Notes: generated by a model from the sequence alone, not told the origin. A stretch of 64,000 bases of DNA from Megaustenia siamemsis (GCA_032433765.1 JAVIAB010000160.1:35784680-35848679); one strand, 5' to 3'. Counted from the stretch's first letter, positions 44,225-57,054 are shown. A program made the numbers and translations.

Positions 44225-44626
44225 AAGGAGATGTATTTTCCCGATAGCAACATACGGTTGTGAATCATGAACAATTGCACAAACAGAAAGGAAGAAATTC
44301 ATTGATTTGAATAAACTGATGCAGAAAAATTATGAAGATTTCTTGGATAATGAAAAAAAAATAATCAAGACATTCTAAAAGATATCCAAATTAAAAAGAA
44401 CAGATTTATAAACATCATTCTACAGAGGAAAGTAAAATACTATAGCCACGCCAAAAGACACAGTACACGCTGGAAACAACAATAATGGAAGGTTCCTGAA
44501 TGACGCATCAGGGGCAGTCCAAAAGAAGGTGGTTTCAAAACTTCAAGGAGACCTTGAACCTGGCAACAGAAGAAGTGGGAGATCTGGCTAGAGACAGAGA
44601 TTCTTCCAGACTGGCTATACTTTACT
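44225..44626 (+). mobile_element. LINE group 2, 3' fragment with single-copy terminus
   Basis: TAGCAACATACGGTTGTGAA begins the 'CESWT' region, then AACATCATTCTACAGAGGAA ('INIILQRK') and ACAACAATAATGGAAGG. It ends GGGAGATCTGGCTAGAGACA then GAGATTCTTCCAGACTGGCT. This is the unamplified form of the terminus repeated at 5809-6389 and 31380-31735. Confidence 0.78.
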
Positions 44627-44639
44627 TTTTTTTATTATA

Positions 44640-44900
44640 GTCTAGTCACACTTATATATATATATGCAATTCTCTCGTCACTATCATAGTCTAGTCATAC
44701 TTATATGTATATATATACACCATTCTCCCCTCAATATCATAGTCTAGTCATACTTATATGTATATATACACCATTCTCCCCTCAATATCATAGTCTAGTC
44801 ATACTTATATGTATATATACACCATTCTCCCCTCAATATCATAGTCTAGTCATACTTATCTATACAAAATTCTCCCCTCACTATAATAGCCTAGTCTCAT
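44640..44900. repeat. ~51-bp tandem repeat, ~5 copies
   Basis: Units contain ATCATAGTCTAGTCATACTT and ACACCATTCTCCCCTCAAT. ATCATAGTCTAGTCATA resembles the core of the neighbouring 39-bp array and of the 40-bp array at 62235-63832. Confidence 0.93.
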
Positions 44901-44961
44901 TGTTTAGATTTTATTATATGTACAAACGTTTTTACTAATAGCATAATTATACTTCTATATA

Positions 44962-45215
44962 CATAAATGATATTGATAGTTAGTCATACTTCTAAATATT
45001 TAAATGTCATATTGATAGTTAGTCATACTTCTAAATATTTAAATGCCATATTGATAGTTAGTCATACTTCTAAATATTTAAATGCCATATTGATAGTTAG
45101 TCATACTTCTAAATATTTAAATGCCATATTGATAGTTAGTCATACTTCTAAATATTTAAATGCCATATTGATAATTAGTCATACTTCTAAATATTTAAAT
45201 GCCATATTGATAATT
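44962..45215. repeat. 39-bp satellite array, left half
   Basis: The unit contains AGTTAGTCATACTTCTAAAT and ATTTAAATGCCATATTGAT; about 6.5 copies. It is interrupted in mid-unit (after ATATTGATAATT) by the RTE element and resumes in phase at 48384. Confidence 0.96.
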
Positions 45216-48200
45216 CAATGGTGTTTCCGGTTGTTTCCAAAATGGAGGAATTATTTTTCTCCGGCTTGGTATAGAACCGTTGATCAGAGGTTTAACAAGC
45301 CGCTATCGTAAAAACGATGTTGTTAATGAAACGTAGACCTGATACAGAATGTGTAAATTAGCAGTAGATAGTAGTGATAGTTTTTTCGGCCCTAAAACAA
45401 CAACAAAAATAGGATTCTGGAATGTGCGAACAATGGCCGCTCCGACGAAACATGCACAGGTCGCGAGCGAGATGGACAGATACGATCTAGATATTTTAGG
45501 ATTAAGCGAAATGCGCTGGCCTGGAACAGGTAGGAGATCTATTGATAATAAAATAGTAGTTTTTTCTGGAAGGGAAGATGGAAAACACCGTGAAGGAGTA
45601 GGCATAATGATGACAGACAAAGCTGCAAGAAGTTTATTAGAATGGGAACCGGTAAATAGCCGTCTGATACGAACACGATACAAAACAAAACATGGAAGAC
45701 TTTCAATTATTCAATGTTATGCGCCTACTAACGAAGCTGATGATGAAGTTAAGGATGATTTTTATAACTAACTGCAACAACTTATAAACAAAATACCAAA
45801 ACACGATCTTTTAATTGTAATGGGAGACTTCAACGCCAAAGTAGGACAAGATAACGCAGGAGTGGAACATGTGATGGGGAGAGAAGGCTGTAATACAACA
45901 AGTCAGAATGGAGAAAGATTAATAGAATTATGTTTAATAGAAAATTTAGTTATAGGTGGGACATTATTTCCACATAAAAATATCCACAAAACAACATGGA
46001 TATCTCCTGATGATAGAACATCAAATCAAATTGACCACCTATGTATTAAACAACAATTCAGATCATCATTAATAGATGTAAGAGCATACAGAGGTGCTGA
46101 TGTTAATAGTGACCACAACCTGTGCATTGGGAAAATAAGATTAAAATTTAGAAACCAACAGAAGAGGTCAATTACACATAAAATTGATAGTCATAAACTG
46201 AAAGATGAAGCAATAAAGGAAAAGTTTAACATAGAGCTAAGTAATTGTTATTCAGCACTTGGTGAAATAGACTTAGATATCAATGAAATGTGGGACTCAC
46301 AGAGCAAAATACTAATGACAGCAGCAGAAGCAAGTGCTGGACTGAAGAAAATGGAAAAACGAGCTTGGATCTCAGACACCACATGGAAATACATCAAAGA
46401 AAGAAGAGAAGCGAAGAGAGCCATGACTAATGTAAAGACAGATCTTGGAAAGGTTCTGGCAAAAGCAACATACAAAGAATTAGACAACAAAGTGAAAAGT
46501 TCGGCAAGAAGAGATACAAGAGCTTATATAGACAACTTGGCAGAGAAAGCAGAGACAGCTGCAATTACAGGAGACAGCAGAACTCTTTATACTGTACAAA
46601 AGATGCTGACAAACACCTATACATCCAGTGGAACACCAATTCTAGACAAATCTGGATTAATGCTAACAACAAGCGCAGACATAAAAGCCCGTTGGGCGGA
46701 ACACTTCAAAGAAATTCTTAACCGTCCACTACCTCACAGTTTAATAGATTTTGAAGTTGAAACACCAGCAGCAGAATTAGATGTAAATTTAGATGACTTC
46801 ACCTTGAGTGAAATAGAAACCACCTTAAAGCTAATGACCAATAACAAGGCTGCTGGAGAGGATAAGTTAACAGCTGAGATCCTCAAGGCAATTGATAGCC
46901 ATAATTTAATACATCTCCAAAAAATGTTCAACATCATTTGGAAAACAGAGAAGACGCCTCATAAATGGAAAAAAGGAATCATTGTTAAGATCCAAAAAAG
47001 GGCAATCTTAGAGATTGTAACAATTGGAGAGGCGTGACACTTTTGTCAGTTGCCTCAAAATTATTCTGTAAAATCATCCTAAATAGAATAAAGGATTCAA
47101 TAGATACAGTAATGCGTGAAGAACAGGCTGGGTTTAGAAAAGGGAGAAGCTGTCTTGACCACATTTTCACTCTACGACTTATATTGGAGGAACACATTGA
47201 AAAGCAAAAACCTTTTGTACTTAACTTCATCGACTTCAAAAAAGCATTTGATAGTATTCATAGAGATTCTTTGTGAAAATTCTGAAGCAATATGGCTTAC
47301 CATCAAAATCATAAATATTATCAAAGACATGTATGATGGTTACACATGTGCAGTTCGAACAGAGGAAGGACTGAGCGAATGTTTCCCAATAGAAACTGGG
47401 GTTAAACAAGGATGTATTTTATCGCCCTTGTTATTTGGAATTGTTATGGACTTCATAATGAAGAAATGCTGCACTGGTAATAAAGGCATCGAATGGATAC
47501 AAGGAGACCATTTGGAGGACCTCGACTTTGCTGATGACATAGTTCTCATCAGCAGTCAGATAAAAACGATGCAGGAAAACACAAATGAACTATCATCAAT
47601 AGCCAGCAAAATTGGGCTTGAGGTCAATCATGAAAAGACTAAAGTCATGAAAAGTTTAATTCCAACAAGTGACAAAATATACATGGAAAACAAACAGTAG
47701 AAGAGATCGATCACTTTATCTATCTTGGAAGTCACATTGATCGAGAAGGGGATACGAGCAAAGAAATTAGAATCAGACTGGCTAAAGCAGCAATGTCTTT
47801 CAGAAGCCTTGAAAAGTTGTGGAAATCAAAACTCATTAGCACAAACACAAAACTTAGGCTATTCAAATCAAATGTACTATCAACCCTTACGTATGCGTGT
47901 GAAAGCTGGAAAACAACAAGAGATATAGAAACAAAGTTGAACGCATTCGAAAATAAATGTCTAAGGAAAATACTTGGTATAGAATGGAACGAATTCAAAA
48001 CAAACGAGGAAATTAGAGAAATCGCCAATCAACCACTAATATCTTCAGTAATAAAGAAAAGACGATGGTCATACGTTGGACATGTGATGAGAAGAGATAA
48101 TAATCGAATAGCAAAGCAAGCCCTCATATGGGAAACAACAGGTAAAAGAAAAAGAGGAAGACCCAGGGAGACACTGAGAAGAACATTGATGAGAGAGGCA

Positions 48201-48383
48201 AGAGCAGCAGGAATCGGCTCCATCAATGAGATAGAACTGCTTGCACAGAACAGAGACAGATGGCGAGATTTGATAAAATATCTTTAAAAGAAAACTGCTA
48301 GAACAAAATTCATATAGGAGAAGGTGTATCTTGGTCTACGCCCTATGGGCCGGTTACGGCTCGAAAGGTCAATAGATAGATAG
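45216..48383 (+). mobile_element. RTE-type LINE, nearly full length (~3.2 kb)
   Basis: Contains an apurinic-like endonuclease, reverse transcriptase and C-terminal region in the order expected for RTE elements. The 3' end is GGCCGGTTACGGCTCGAAAG followed by a short AATAGATAGATAGATA tail. The repeat ATATTGATAATT lies at 45204-45215 and 48384-48395, overlapping the tail. The host satellite resumes in register, so this is a target-primed insertion into the 39-bp array. The total length fits RTE (typically about 3.2-3.4 kb). Confidence 0.93.
45349..48287 (+). pseudogene. RTE endonuclease/reverse transcriptase pseudogene
   Basis: The endonuclease starts at or near 45349: 'KIGFWNVRTM', 'LDILGLSEMRWPGTG', an in-frame TAA at 45769, then 'VMGDFNAKVG', 'TSNQIDHLCI' and 'GADVNSDHNLC', which together carry the catalytic Asn/Glu/Asp/His residues. 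The RT region follows: 'NNKAAGEDKLTAEIL', a 1-base loss near 46990, 'FRKGRSCLDHIFTLRLIL', 'FIDFKKAFDSIHRDS', a frameshift at about 47270, 'GVKQGCILSPLLFGIVMDF' and the catalytic 'DLDFADDIVLIS'. After another shift at about 47697 come 'YACESWKTTRD', 'RRWSYVGHVMRRDNN' and 'GKRKRGRPRETLRR'. At least one stop and three frameshifts block function. Enzyme role if intact: nick DNA and copy the element's RNA at the nick. Confidence 0.9.
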
Positions 48384-48690
48384 ATATTGATAATTAGTCA
48401 TACTTCTAAATATTTAAATGCCATATTGATAATTAGTCATACTTCTAAATATTTAAATGCCATATTGATAGTTAGTCATACTTCTATATACAAAATGCCA
48501 TATTGATAGTTAGTCATACTTCTAAATATTTAAATGCCATACTGATAGTTAGTCATACTTCTATATACAAAAATGCCCATATTCATAGTGATTCATCTAT
48601 ATACATAAAAAATGTCCACATTGATAGTTAGTCAAACTTATATATAAATAAACGCCCTCAATGATATTTAGTCATATTCTATATGTGACT
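48384..48690. repeat. 39-bp satellite array, right half, degrading
   Basis: Continues the unit AGTTAGTCATACTTCTAAAT in phase after the RTE. Units from about 48480 become variable (CTTCTATATACAAAATGCC), with forms intermediate toward the 51-bp repeat at 44640. Confidence 0.92.
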
Positions 48691-48924
48691 GGAAGCGATC
48701 AGACAGTGTTGCAGCTTCACGGTATTGATTCTTATTTCATTTTTCTGACGGACACTTTTCGTTACAGAACGTTATTCGTTGAAAGAGTTCATGAACCACA
48801 AAGCTATGAAATTTGAAACCACAAATAATAAGGCAGCAGAACACGACCCCGCTTCGTTTACTCGTGCAAATGTCATTTCAGACTTGTGCTGTGTAGATGG
48901 AATGCGTCATGCATTGACGGCGAT

Positions 48925-50555
48925 GAAATAATCAGCCACCTCCCACTCTTATTTGATAAGATTTATTATGGAACTTGCAACTAGTTCCTCGTCCACTACC
49001 CACTCTTATTTGATAAGATTTATTATGGAACTTGCAACTAGTTCCTCGTCCACTACCCACTCTTATTTTATAAGATTTATTATGGAACTTGCAACTAGTT
49101 CCTCGTCCACCACCCACTCTTATTTTATACGATTTATTATGGAACATGCAACTAGTTCCTCGCCCACAACCCACTCTCATTTTATAAGATTTATTATGGA
49201 ACATGCAACTAGTTCCTCGCCCACCACCCACTCTTATTTTATACGCTTTATTATAGAACTTGCTGCTAGTTCCTTGTTCACCACCCACTCTTATTTTATA
49301 CGATTTATTATAGAACTTGCTGCTAGTTCCTTGTTCACCACCCACTCTTATTTTATACGATTTATTATAGAACTTGCTGCTAGTTCCTTGTTCACCACCC
49401 ACTCTTATTTTATACGATTTATTATAGAACTTGCTGCTAGTTCCTTGTCCACCACCCACTCTTATTTTATACGATTTATTATAGAACTTGCTGCTAGTTC
49501 CTTGTCCACCACCCACTCTTATTTTATACGCTTTATTATAGAACTTGCTGCTAGTTCCTTGTCCACCACCCACTCTTATTTTATACGCTTTATTATAGAA
49601 CTTGCTGCTAGTTCCTTGTCCACCACCCACTCTTATTTTATGCGCTTTATTATAGAACTTGCTGCTAGTTCCTTGTCCACCACCCACTCTTTTTTTATAC
49701 GATTTATTATGGAACTTGCTGCTAGTTCCTTGTCCACCACCCACTCTTATTTTATACGATTTATTATAGAACTTGCTGCTAGTTCCTTGTCCACCACCCA
49801 CTCTTATTTTATACGATTTATTATAGAACTTGCTGCTAGTTCCTAGTCCACCACCCACTCTTATTTTATACGCTTTATTATAGAACTTGCTGCTAGTTCC
49901 TTGTCCACCACCCACTCTTATTTTATACGATTTATTATGGAACTTGCTGCTAGTTCCTTGTCCACCACCCACTCTTATTTTATACGATTTATTATAGAAC
50001 TTGCTGCTAGTTCCTTGTCCACCACCCACTCTTATTTTATACGCTTTATTATAGAACTTGCTGCTAGTTCCTTGTTCACCACCCACTCTTATTTTATACG
50101 ATTTATTATAGAACTTGCTGCTAGTTCCTTGTCCACACCCACTCTTATTTTATACGATTTATTATAGAACTTGCTGTTAGTTCCTTGTTCACCACCCACT
50201 CTTATTTTATACGCTTTATTATAGAACTTGCTGCTAGTTCCTTGTCCACCACCCACTCTTATTTTATACGATTTATTATAGAACTTGCTGCTAGTTCCTT
50301 GTCCACCACCCATTCTTATTTTATACGCTTTATTATAGAACTTGCTGCTAGTTCCTTGTCCACCACCCACTCTTATTTTATACGATTTATTATGGAACTT
50401 GCAGTTAGTTCCTTGTCCACCACCCACTCTTATTTTTATACGATTTATTATAGAACTTGCTGCTAGTTCCTTGTCCACCACCCACTCTTATTTTATACGA
50501 TTTATTATAGAACTTGCTGCTAGTTCCTTGTCCACCACCCACTCTTATTTTACAA
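48925..50555. repeat. 57-bp satellite array, ~28 copies
   Basis: The unit contains TATAGAACTTGCTGCTAGTT, CCTTGTCCACCACCCACTCT and TATTTTATACGATT. The first five copies carry CAACTAGTTCCTCG, the rest the homogenised GCTGCTAGTTCCTTG. Since 57 is a multiple of 3, frames of up to 384 codons (minus) and 297 codons (plus) stay open. Diverged relics of the same unit occur at 54119-56085. Confidence 0.97.
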
Positions 50556-50639
50556 TTTTTATGGTTTGGGACATATATGGCAGGAATATATAATATAATT
50601 ATTTTATGACGGAAGGGGAAAAAACAATTATAAAATGTA

Positions 50640-51530
50640 CATAAGGCTTTAAAATTTTTAAATCGGAAGTGGAAAAAGCTATGCAAACAATGAAAAAGGG
50701 AAAACTACAGGACCTGACAACATAGAGATAGAGATAATAAAGGCTGTAGAATTTTGGCATTGAAGTGATCACAGACATTTGCAACGACATATGCCATACA
50801 GGATACATACCAAATAACTAAAATCACGGACTTGCATTGCATTGCCAAAAAAGAATGGTACATTTGAATACAGTGATTTTAGAATAATAAGCATAGTGAT
50901 CCATGTAACAAAGATCTTGCTAAAGATTATACAAGGAAGGATTCAGAATAAAATTAATACTGAAATAGAAGAGCAGCAATTTGGATTTAAGAAAAACAGT
51001 GGGAGAAAAGAAGCCATATTCTGTATGAGGACATTAATCGAAAAATACACAGAAGTAAACACACCAATATATTGGTAGGGAACAGGCAAATAATTACAAT
51101 GCTGCGGTAAAGCTGGTAGCAAGGAGCCAGTAGTGAGGTGTGATAAACACTCTATGGTATGGTGACAGCTTTTATATGCCTGCTTCATAAACTACACCAA
51201 AGCCATTGAAGGAATACCCCATTAACAACTTATAGACTGCCTAGAAGATATACATCTAGATTACACAGACTGATACTCACTGGAGTCTGTAGAAAATCAT
51301 TTTTTGGTCATGAAATGAGAAGATAACAGCTGGAATATATTGTAACAACCGGAAAAATTGAGGAACGAAGAGATAGAGGGAAGCAAAGAGAAAAGATACC
51401 AGACAGCTTAAGAGACTGGCTTGGTAGAAGGTAAACAACAGAAATGATAAATAACTGTCGTGATCGAAAGTTGTGGAGAGACACGATCACCTACGCCAGC
51501 AGGCCCGGTATTTGATGATGATGAAGACTA
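50640..51530 (+). mobile_element. LINE group 1 with internal deletion
   Basis: Begins in the RT N-terminal region: 'KAMQTMKKGKTTGPDNIEI', 'LPKKNGTFEYSDFRIISIV', 'KIINTEIEEQQFGFKKN'-type sequence ('NKINTEIEEQQFGFKKNSG') and 'REAIFCMRTLIEKY'-like codons. A ~105-bp segment (51075-51180) interrupts the expected 'IDYTKAFD' block, which reads 'NYTKAIEGIPH'. At about 51280 it jumps to the C-terminal end ('ERRDRGKQREKIPDSLRDW'). The YxDD core is deleted. It ends with GATGATGATGA. Confidence 0.8.
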
Positions 51531-51700
51531 ATATGTAATTTATACTGGGAGCAAACAGCATTAATAAAATATATCAAATAGAAATACACACCTATTGGTA
51601 TAAAAAGATGAGTAATACAGAGATGCATCCTATCAGAGACAAAAAATAATAAATGAATATTATTATAGAGGGAAACTTCCGAGGCGATAGTCAGCGAATT

Positions 51701-51703
<3 letters not shown>

Positions 51704-51760
<57 letters not shown>
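51704..51760. repeat. (CT)n microsatellite
   Basis: About 28 pure CT dinucleotides. Confidence 0.97.
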
Positions 51761-51762
<2 letters not shown>

Positions 51763-51764
51763 GA

Positions 51765-52080
51765 TCAGGACTCAATCAGAGTAGGATTCCAGACTCTCAC
51801 ATGAAGTCAGCTGTCTGGCTAAGGGTGTTGATCGCCCCCACAGACAGAACATCACTATTAGAGTCTGCCAGATCCACTCTGATTGAACACCCGTTAAAAC
51901 GTTGCACTGTGTTCTGCGCCAGTGGCCCAGTGCATCCGATTTCTGCCAGCATTTTCAGGTTTGCTTTCCTTAGCAAAGATTTCCAAGGCAGCAGATTGTC
52001 TTTTCTGTAGGGGGATTCTGCCCTTAGATGGTCAGCTCTCCCAGGTCTACGAGCACCATCTGCCTGAGTCACTAGAGGTA
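51765..52080 (-). other. GC-richer block, possible LINE 5' region
   Basis: Unlike its AT-rich surroundings. On the minus strand it contains GGCAGATGGTGCTCGTAGAC, TCTGCTGCCTTGGAAATCTT and GGAAAGCAAACCTGAAAATG, plus a 91-codon ORF (51797-52072) with no recognised domain. Composition and layout recall the 5' untranslated part of some LINEs, but I cannot confirm it. Confidence 0.3.
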
Positions 52081-52288
52081 ACTAACATAGACATGCACAC
52101 ACAAAGACACGAGATATGTCTAACATAAACATGCACACAAAGATATGACACATGACCAACACAGATACACGCTAAGATATGAGATATGACCAAACACAGA
52201 CACACATAAAGATATGTGATATGACCAACATGACACACACCAAGACACGAGATATGACCAACATGACACACACCAAGATATGCGACAT

Positions 52289-53519
<1,231 letters not shown>

Positions 53520-53603
53520 GCTAAGATATGAGCAATTTCTTGCAAAGAAACACACTAAGATATGAGCCATGGCTAGCACGGAAATACACATTTCAGATGA
53601 AGG

Positions 53604-53683
53604 GGTAATACCGTCGGTTGGGATCGAACCCTACCTCTTGTTCTTTGTAGTCCAGTTCACTAACCACTGAGCTATCGCGGCTC
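53604..53683 (-). mobile_element. SINE family A, tRNA-like head only
   Basis: On the minus strand GAGCCGCGATAGCTCAGTGG to GGTTCGATCCCAACCGAC is intact, but the rest of the body is absent. It is not a functional tRNA gene, since it lacks a foldable acceptor stem partner and matches the SINE heads exactly in spacing. Confidence 0.8.
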
Positions 53684-53689
53684 AAAACT

Positions 53690-54118
53690 AAGTTTAGCAA
53701 GATGTTATATCTTCTCAACAGTCCTGTGTGATGCAAAAATGGGATATTAGACACGAAAACTGAACAGGAAATTGAAACCTTTGAAATGGGGATTTATAAA
53801 AGAATATAAGGAATTGGATGTAAAGTAAAGAAAACAAACGAAGTCTTACAACTAAAAATGAAAAGAAAACTATTAAACACAATTAAACAAGACAAATGCT
53901 ATTTTTGGGGCATGTTAAAAGACACAGCAGCCTACTAAAAGTAATCTTAGAAGGGAAAATACAAGGTAAAATAGGCAGACCAAGACAAACACGGACGAGT
54001 AACACCAAAAGATAGACAAGTCAGCTATGACAGCCTGCACAATCAAATCAAGAGACAGAGCGGAATGTCGCTTGATGGTAGTTGAACATCGATTCGGAGA
54101 CAACACTCACTGATGATA
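53690..54118 (+). mobile_element. LINE group 4, 3' coding fragment
   Basis: Many stops. Recognisable pieces are TTATATCTTCTCAACAGTCC, CTATTTTTGGGGCATG ('FGH' region), TAGAAGGGAAAATACAAGG, GACAAGTCAGCTATGACAGC and a CACTGATGAT terminus, matching 29155-29328 on the minus strand. RT-distal only. Confidence 0.65.
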
Positions 54119-54133
54119 AGGAATATGCAACTA

Positions 54134-55016
54134 CAGTTCGTTCAGAAATTAGTGCCCACAGAATTTATTAATTATCTCGGAAACTGTTTGTTTGATGAAT
54201 TTCAATATTTTTTTTCATGAAATCTTATTTTTTCACCGACCTTAAGTCTGATTTTTTTCCCCTACTGTCATGCATTTGGGAAAAATGTTTCATTCTTTAA
54301 GTTATATAAAAATATGATTTTCTTGGCTGTCCTAATTTTTAGAAGTTTACAATACCAACATTTGTTGTAATCAACATTGTCATTTAAAAGGTAAACTGTC
54401 ACGTGTTTTTTCACACAATCTTAGCACTTGCTCGCACTTACCGAACGCGATTTTGAAAGACGCGCCACTTTTGTCCTTTCCGATTTCTTGTTAAATATGT
54501 TTAGAGGCGTATTTTGACAAAATATTTACTATTAATGTCTATTCCTTTACATGTGATAATTTGTAAGCTGTTGTGAAGTGATTACTTGATTTTTAATATC
54601 ATGAAGTGTAAATTGTAAATTTAAAGTGTAAATTCATCACTATGCAAAAGCTAACTTTGTTATTGTACAGGCACTTTGGCAATTACCTATCTCTCTAGGG
54701 CGAAGATATAAGATCAAATGAAAAAATTGTGACCCTCTTTGGTGTGATACGGATACGTCTTTCACTTGCATTGTTAGAAAATTAACGTGATTTACAGTCA
54801 GATAAAATGTTTATAGCACACGGTTTGATATTTTCTTAAAATTATATAACAAAAAACGATTTGTGCAAAATTCAGATATACCTTTGTATTTAAATGTTAC
54901 AAGATCTTAAGGTTGATGAACAAATAAGATTTCATGACAAAGAATTATAAAAATTCATCAAACAACTTCCGAGATAATTGATAAAACTCTGTGGGCACGA
55001 ATTTCTGAACGAACTA
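54134..55016. mobile_element. 883-bp non-autonomous DNA transposon with ~115-bp TIRs
   Basis: The left end CAGTTCGTTCAGAAATTAGT and the complement of the right end, TAGTTCGTTCAGAAATTCGT, open long inverted repeats. They also share GTGCCCACAGA, TTATCTCGGAA, TTGTTTGATGAATTT, CATGAAATCTTATTT and AACCTTAAG/GACCTTAAG (about 54134-54247 and 54905-55016). Flanking dinucleotides are TA at 54132-54133 and 55017-55018. There is no ORF inside. TA duplication and CAGT ends suggest a Tc1/mariner-type partner. Confidence 0.9.
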
Positions 55017-55119
55017 TAGTTGGTCATCCGTCGCCCATTCTTATTTGAGACTGTAATGTGGTATGCAACTAGTTCATATATCTACAAGCCACTCTTATTC
55101 TACACTTGTTAAGTTACAC

Positions 55120-55467
55120 TAATATCTTCAGTAATAAAGAAAGACGATGGTCATACGTTGGACATGTGATGAGAAGAGATAATAATCGAATAGCAAAGCA
55201 AGCCCTCATATGGGAAACAACAGGTAAAAGAAAAAGAGGAAGACCCAGGGAGACACTGAGAAGAACATTGATGAGAGAGGCAAGAGCAGCAGGAATCGGC
55301 TCCCTCAATGAGATAGAACTGCTTGCACAGAACAGAGACAGATGGCGAGATTTGATAAAATATCTTTAAAAGAAAACTGCTAGAACAAAAATTCATATAG
55401 GAGAAGGTGTATCTTGGTCTACGCCCTATGGGCCGGTTACGGCTCGAAAAGTCAATAGATAGATAGA
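55120..55467 (+). mobile_element. RTE LINE, 5'-truncated copy (~348 bp)
   Basis: Starts inside the C-terminal coding region ('RRWSYVGHVMRRDNNR') and keeps an open frame to 55369, ending 'NRDRWRDLIKYL', then the 3' end and an AATAGATAGATAGAT tail. It differs from 48037-48383 by only a handful of bases. The 10-bp repeat TAAGTTACAC at 55110-55119 and 55468-55477 is the target-site duplication. Confidence 0.94.
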
Positions 55468-55780
55468 TAAGTTACACGAATTTACTTCGTCATCCACCGC
55501 CCACTCCTATTGTATATTGTTAGGAGACGTTCATCCACAACTCACTCTTATTTTACGATTGATCTATGGCAACTACCTCGTGGCCCAATACCCACTCTTA
55601 TTTTACGATCGATATATTACACTCAACTACTGCGTCATCACCACCCACTCTTATTTTACAATTGTTATAGAGCAACTACCCGTGGCCCAATACCCACTCT
55701 TATTTTACGATTGATATATTACACTCAACTACTGCGTCCTCCACCACACACTCTTATTTTACTATTTTTATATGGCAACT

Positions 55781-56030
55781 GGGAGCCGCGATAGCTCAGT
55801 GGTTAGTGAACTGGACTACAAAGGACAATAGGTAGGGTTCAACCCCAACCGACGGCTTCCAGGTTCACCCAACCTTTAATGGGTACCGAATTTTTTTCTG
55901 GGAAAGTAAAGCGGCATGGGCGTAATACCGACCACATTACCCCAAAAACCATGTGTCGAAGGTCTGTAAAATTTATGGTCACTAACACCATATTCTCTAT
56001 ACGCCACTTGGCGTGACGGGGGTACTTTAG
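55781..56030 (+). mobile_element. SINE family A, full copy with duplication
   Basis: A box TAGCTCAGTGG (55792-55802), B box GGTTCAACCCC (55836-55846, one change from the family's GGTTCGATCCC), full body and GGGGGTACTTTAG tail. TTTATATGGCAACT at 55767-55780 and 56031-56044 is a perfect 14-bp target-site duplication. Confidence 0.95.
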
Positions 56031-56327
56031 TTTATATGGCAACTACTTCCCAGCACACTACCCACTCTTATTGACGATTATTATGCGGCAGTTCCCTTGT
56101 CTCTTGTTGTAACCTTGGAATTTTGTCTTACACGTGACACGCTGTTTGCCTCTCCCCCCTACATAGAGACTGACATGGGCTGTCTTTTATTTTCCCCTGA
56201 ACGTGGTCAGAGCCCTGATAGGCACACTGACAGAAGCTAGGCAGAGAAAAATAATGCATGCCGTGCTATTATTCAACTTCATGAAATGTGGACAGCAAAA
56301 AATCTTCGAAACAAGTACAAAGAGTTA

Positions 56328-57054
56328 GGTGATCTGTGAGATGTGAGGATAGGGACTAATTAAAGGATCTGTGAGATGTGAGGATAGGGACTAATTAGGG
56401 GATCTGTGAGATGTGAGGATAGGGACTAATTAGGGGATCTGTGAGATGTGAGGATAGGGACTAATTAGGGGATCTGTGAGATGTGAGGATAGGGACTAAT
56501 TAAAGGATCTGTGAGATGTGAGGATAGGGACTAATTAGGGGATCTGTGAGATGTGAGGATAGGGACTAATTAGGGGATCTGTGAGATGTGAGGATAGGGA
56601 CTAATTAGGGGATCTGTGAGATGTGAGGATAGGGACTAATTAGGGGATCTGTGAGATGTGAGGATAGGGACTAATTAAAGGATCTGTGAGATGTGAGGAT
56701 AGGGACTAATTAGGGGATCTGTGAGATGTGAGGATAGGGACTAATTAAAGGATCTGTGAGATGTGAGGATAGGGACTAATTAGGGGATCTGTGAGATGTG
56801 AGTAAAGAGATTATAGTTTGGGGATGTGTGAGATGTGAGTAAAGAGATTATAGTTTGGGGATATGTGAGATGTCAAGACGGGATTATAATTAGGGGATTT
56901 ATGACATGTGGAGAAAGGAATTATGGTTCGGGGATTTGTGAGATAAGAAGAAAGGGACTGTAGATAGGGGATTTGTGGTGAGCGGGTAAGGGAGTGGATC
57001 GGAGGTATGAGACGAGTGGGTGCGAGGTAAAGAAAAAAATCAGAAGGAGTGGAC
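56328..57054. repeat. 35-bp array, ~13 copies, degrading rightward
   Basis: Unit GGATCTGTGAGATGTGAGGA followed by TAGGGACTAATTAGG. Copies to about 56800 are nearly identical; those to 57054 are degenerate and lead without a break into the 23-bp array. Confidence 0.95.

Larger units (their letters stand above)
54119..56085. repeat. Relics of the 57-bp satellite with three TE insertions
   Basis: Non-element pieces (54119-54133, 55017-55119, 55468-55780, 56031-56085) contain ATGCAACTAGTT, CCCACTCTTATTTTACGAT and TATGGCAACTACC variants, diverged forms of the 48925-50555 unit. The TIR element, a truncated RTE and a SINE are inserted in them. Confidence 0.75.

Noticed and set aside
45349..48287. 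Host gene resembling craniofacial development protein 2
   Set aside because: That annotation usually reflects RTE/BovB endonuclease domains; here the RT, tail and target-site duplication show it is a LINE.
48932..50086. 384-codon Gly-rich minus-strand ORF ('GGGQGTSSKFYNKSYKIRV')
   Set aside because: The 57-bp satellite is open on both strands; it has no start context or non-repeat domain.
51797..52072. 91-codon ORF in a GC-rich block as a host exon
   Set aside because: No domain or splice logic is visible; the composition is compatible with a LINE 5' region, so it is reported only as a low-confidence block.
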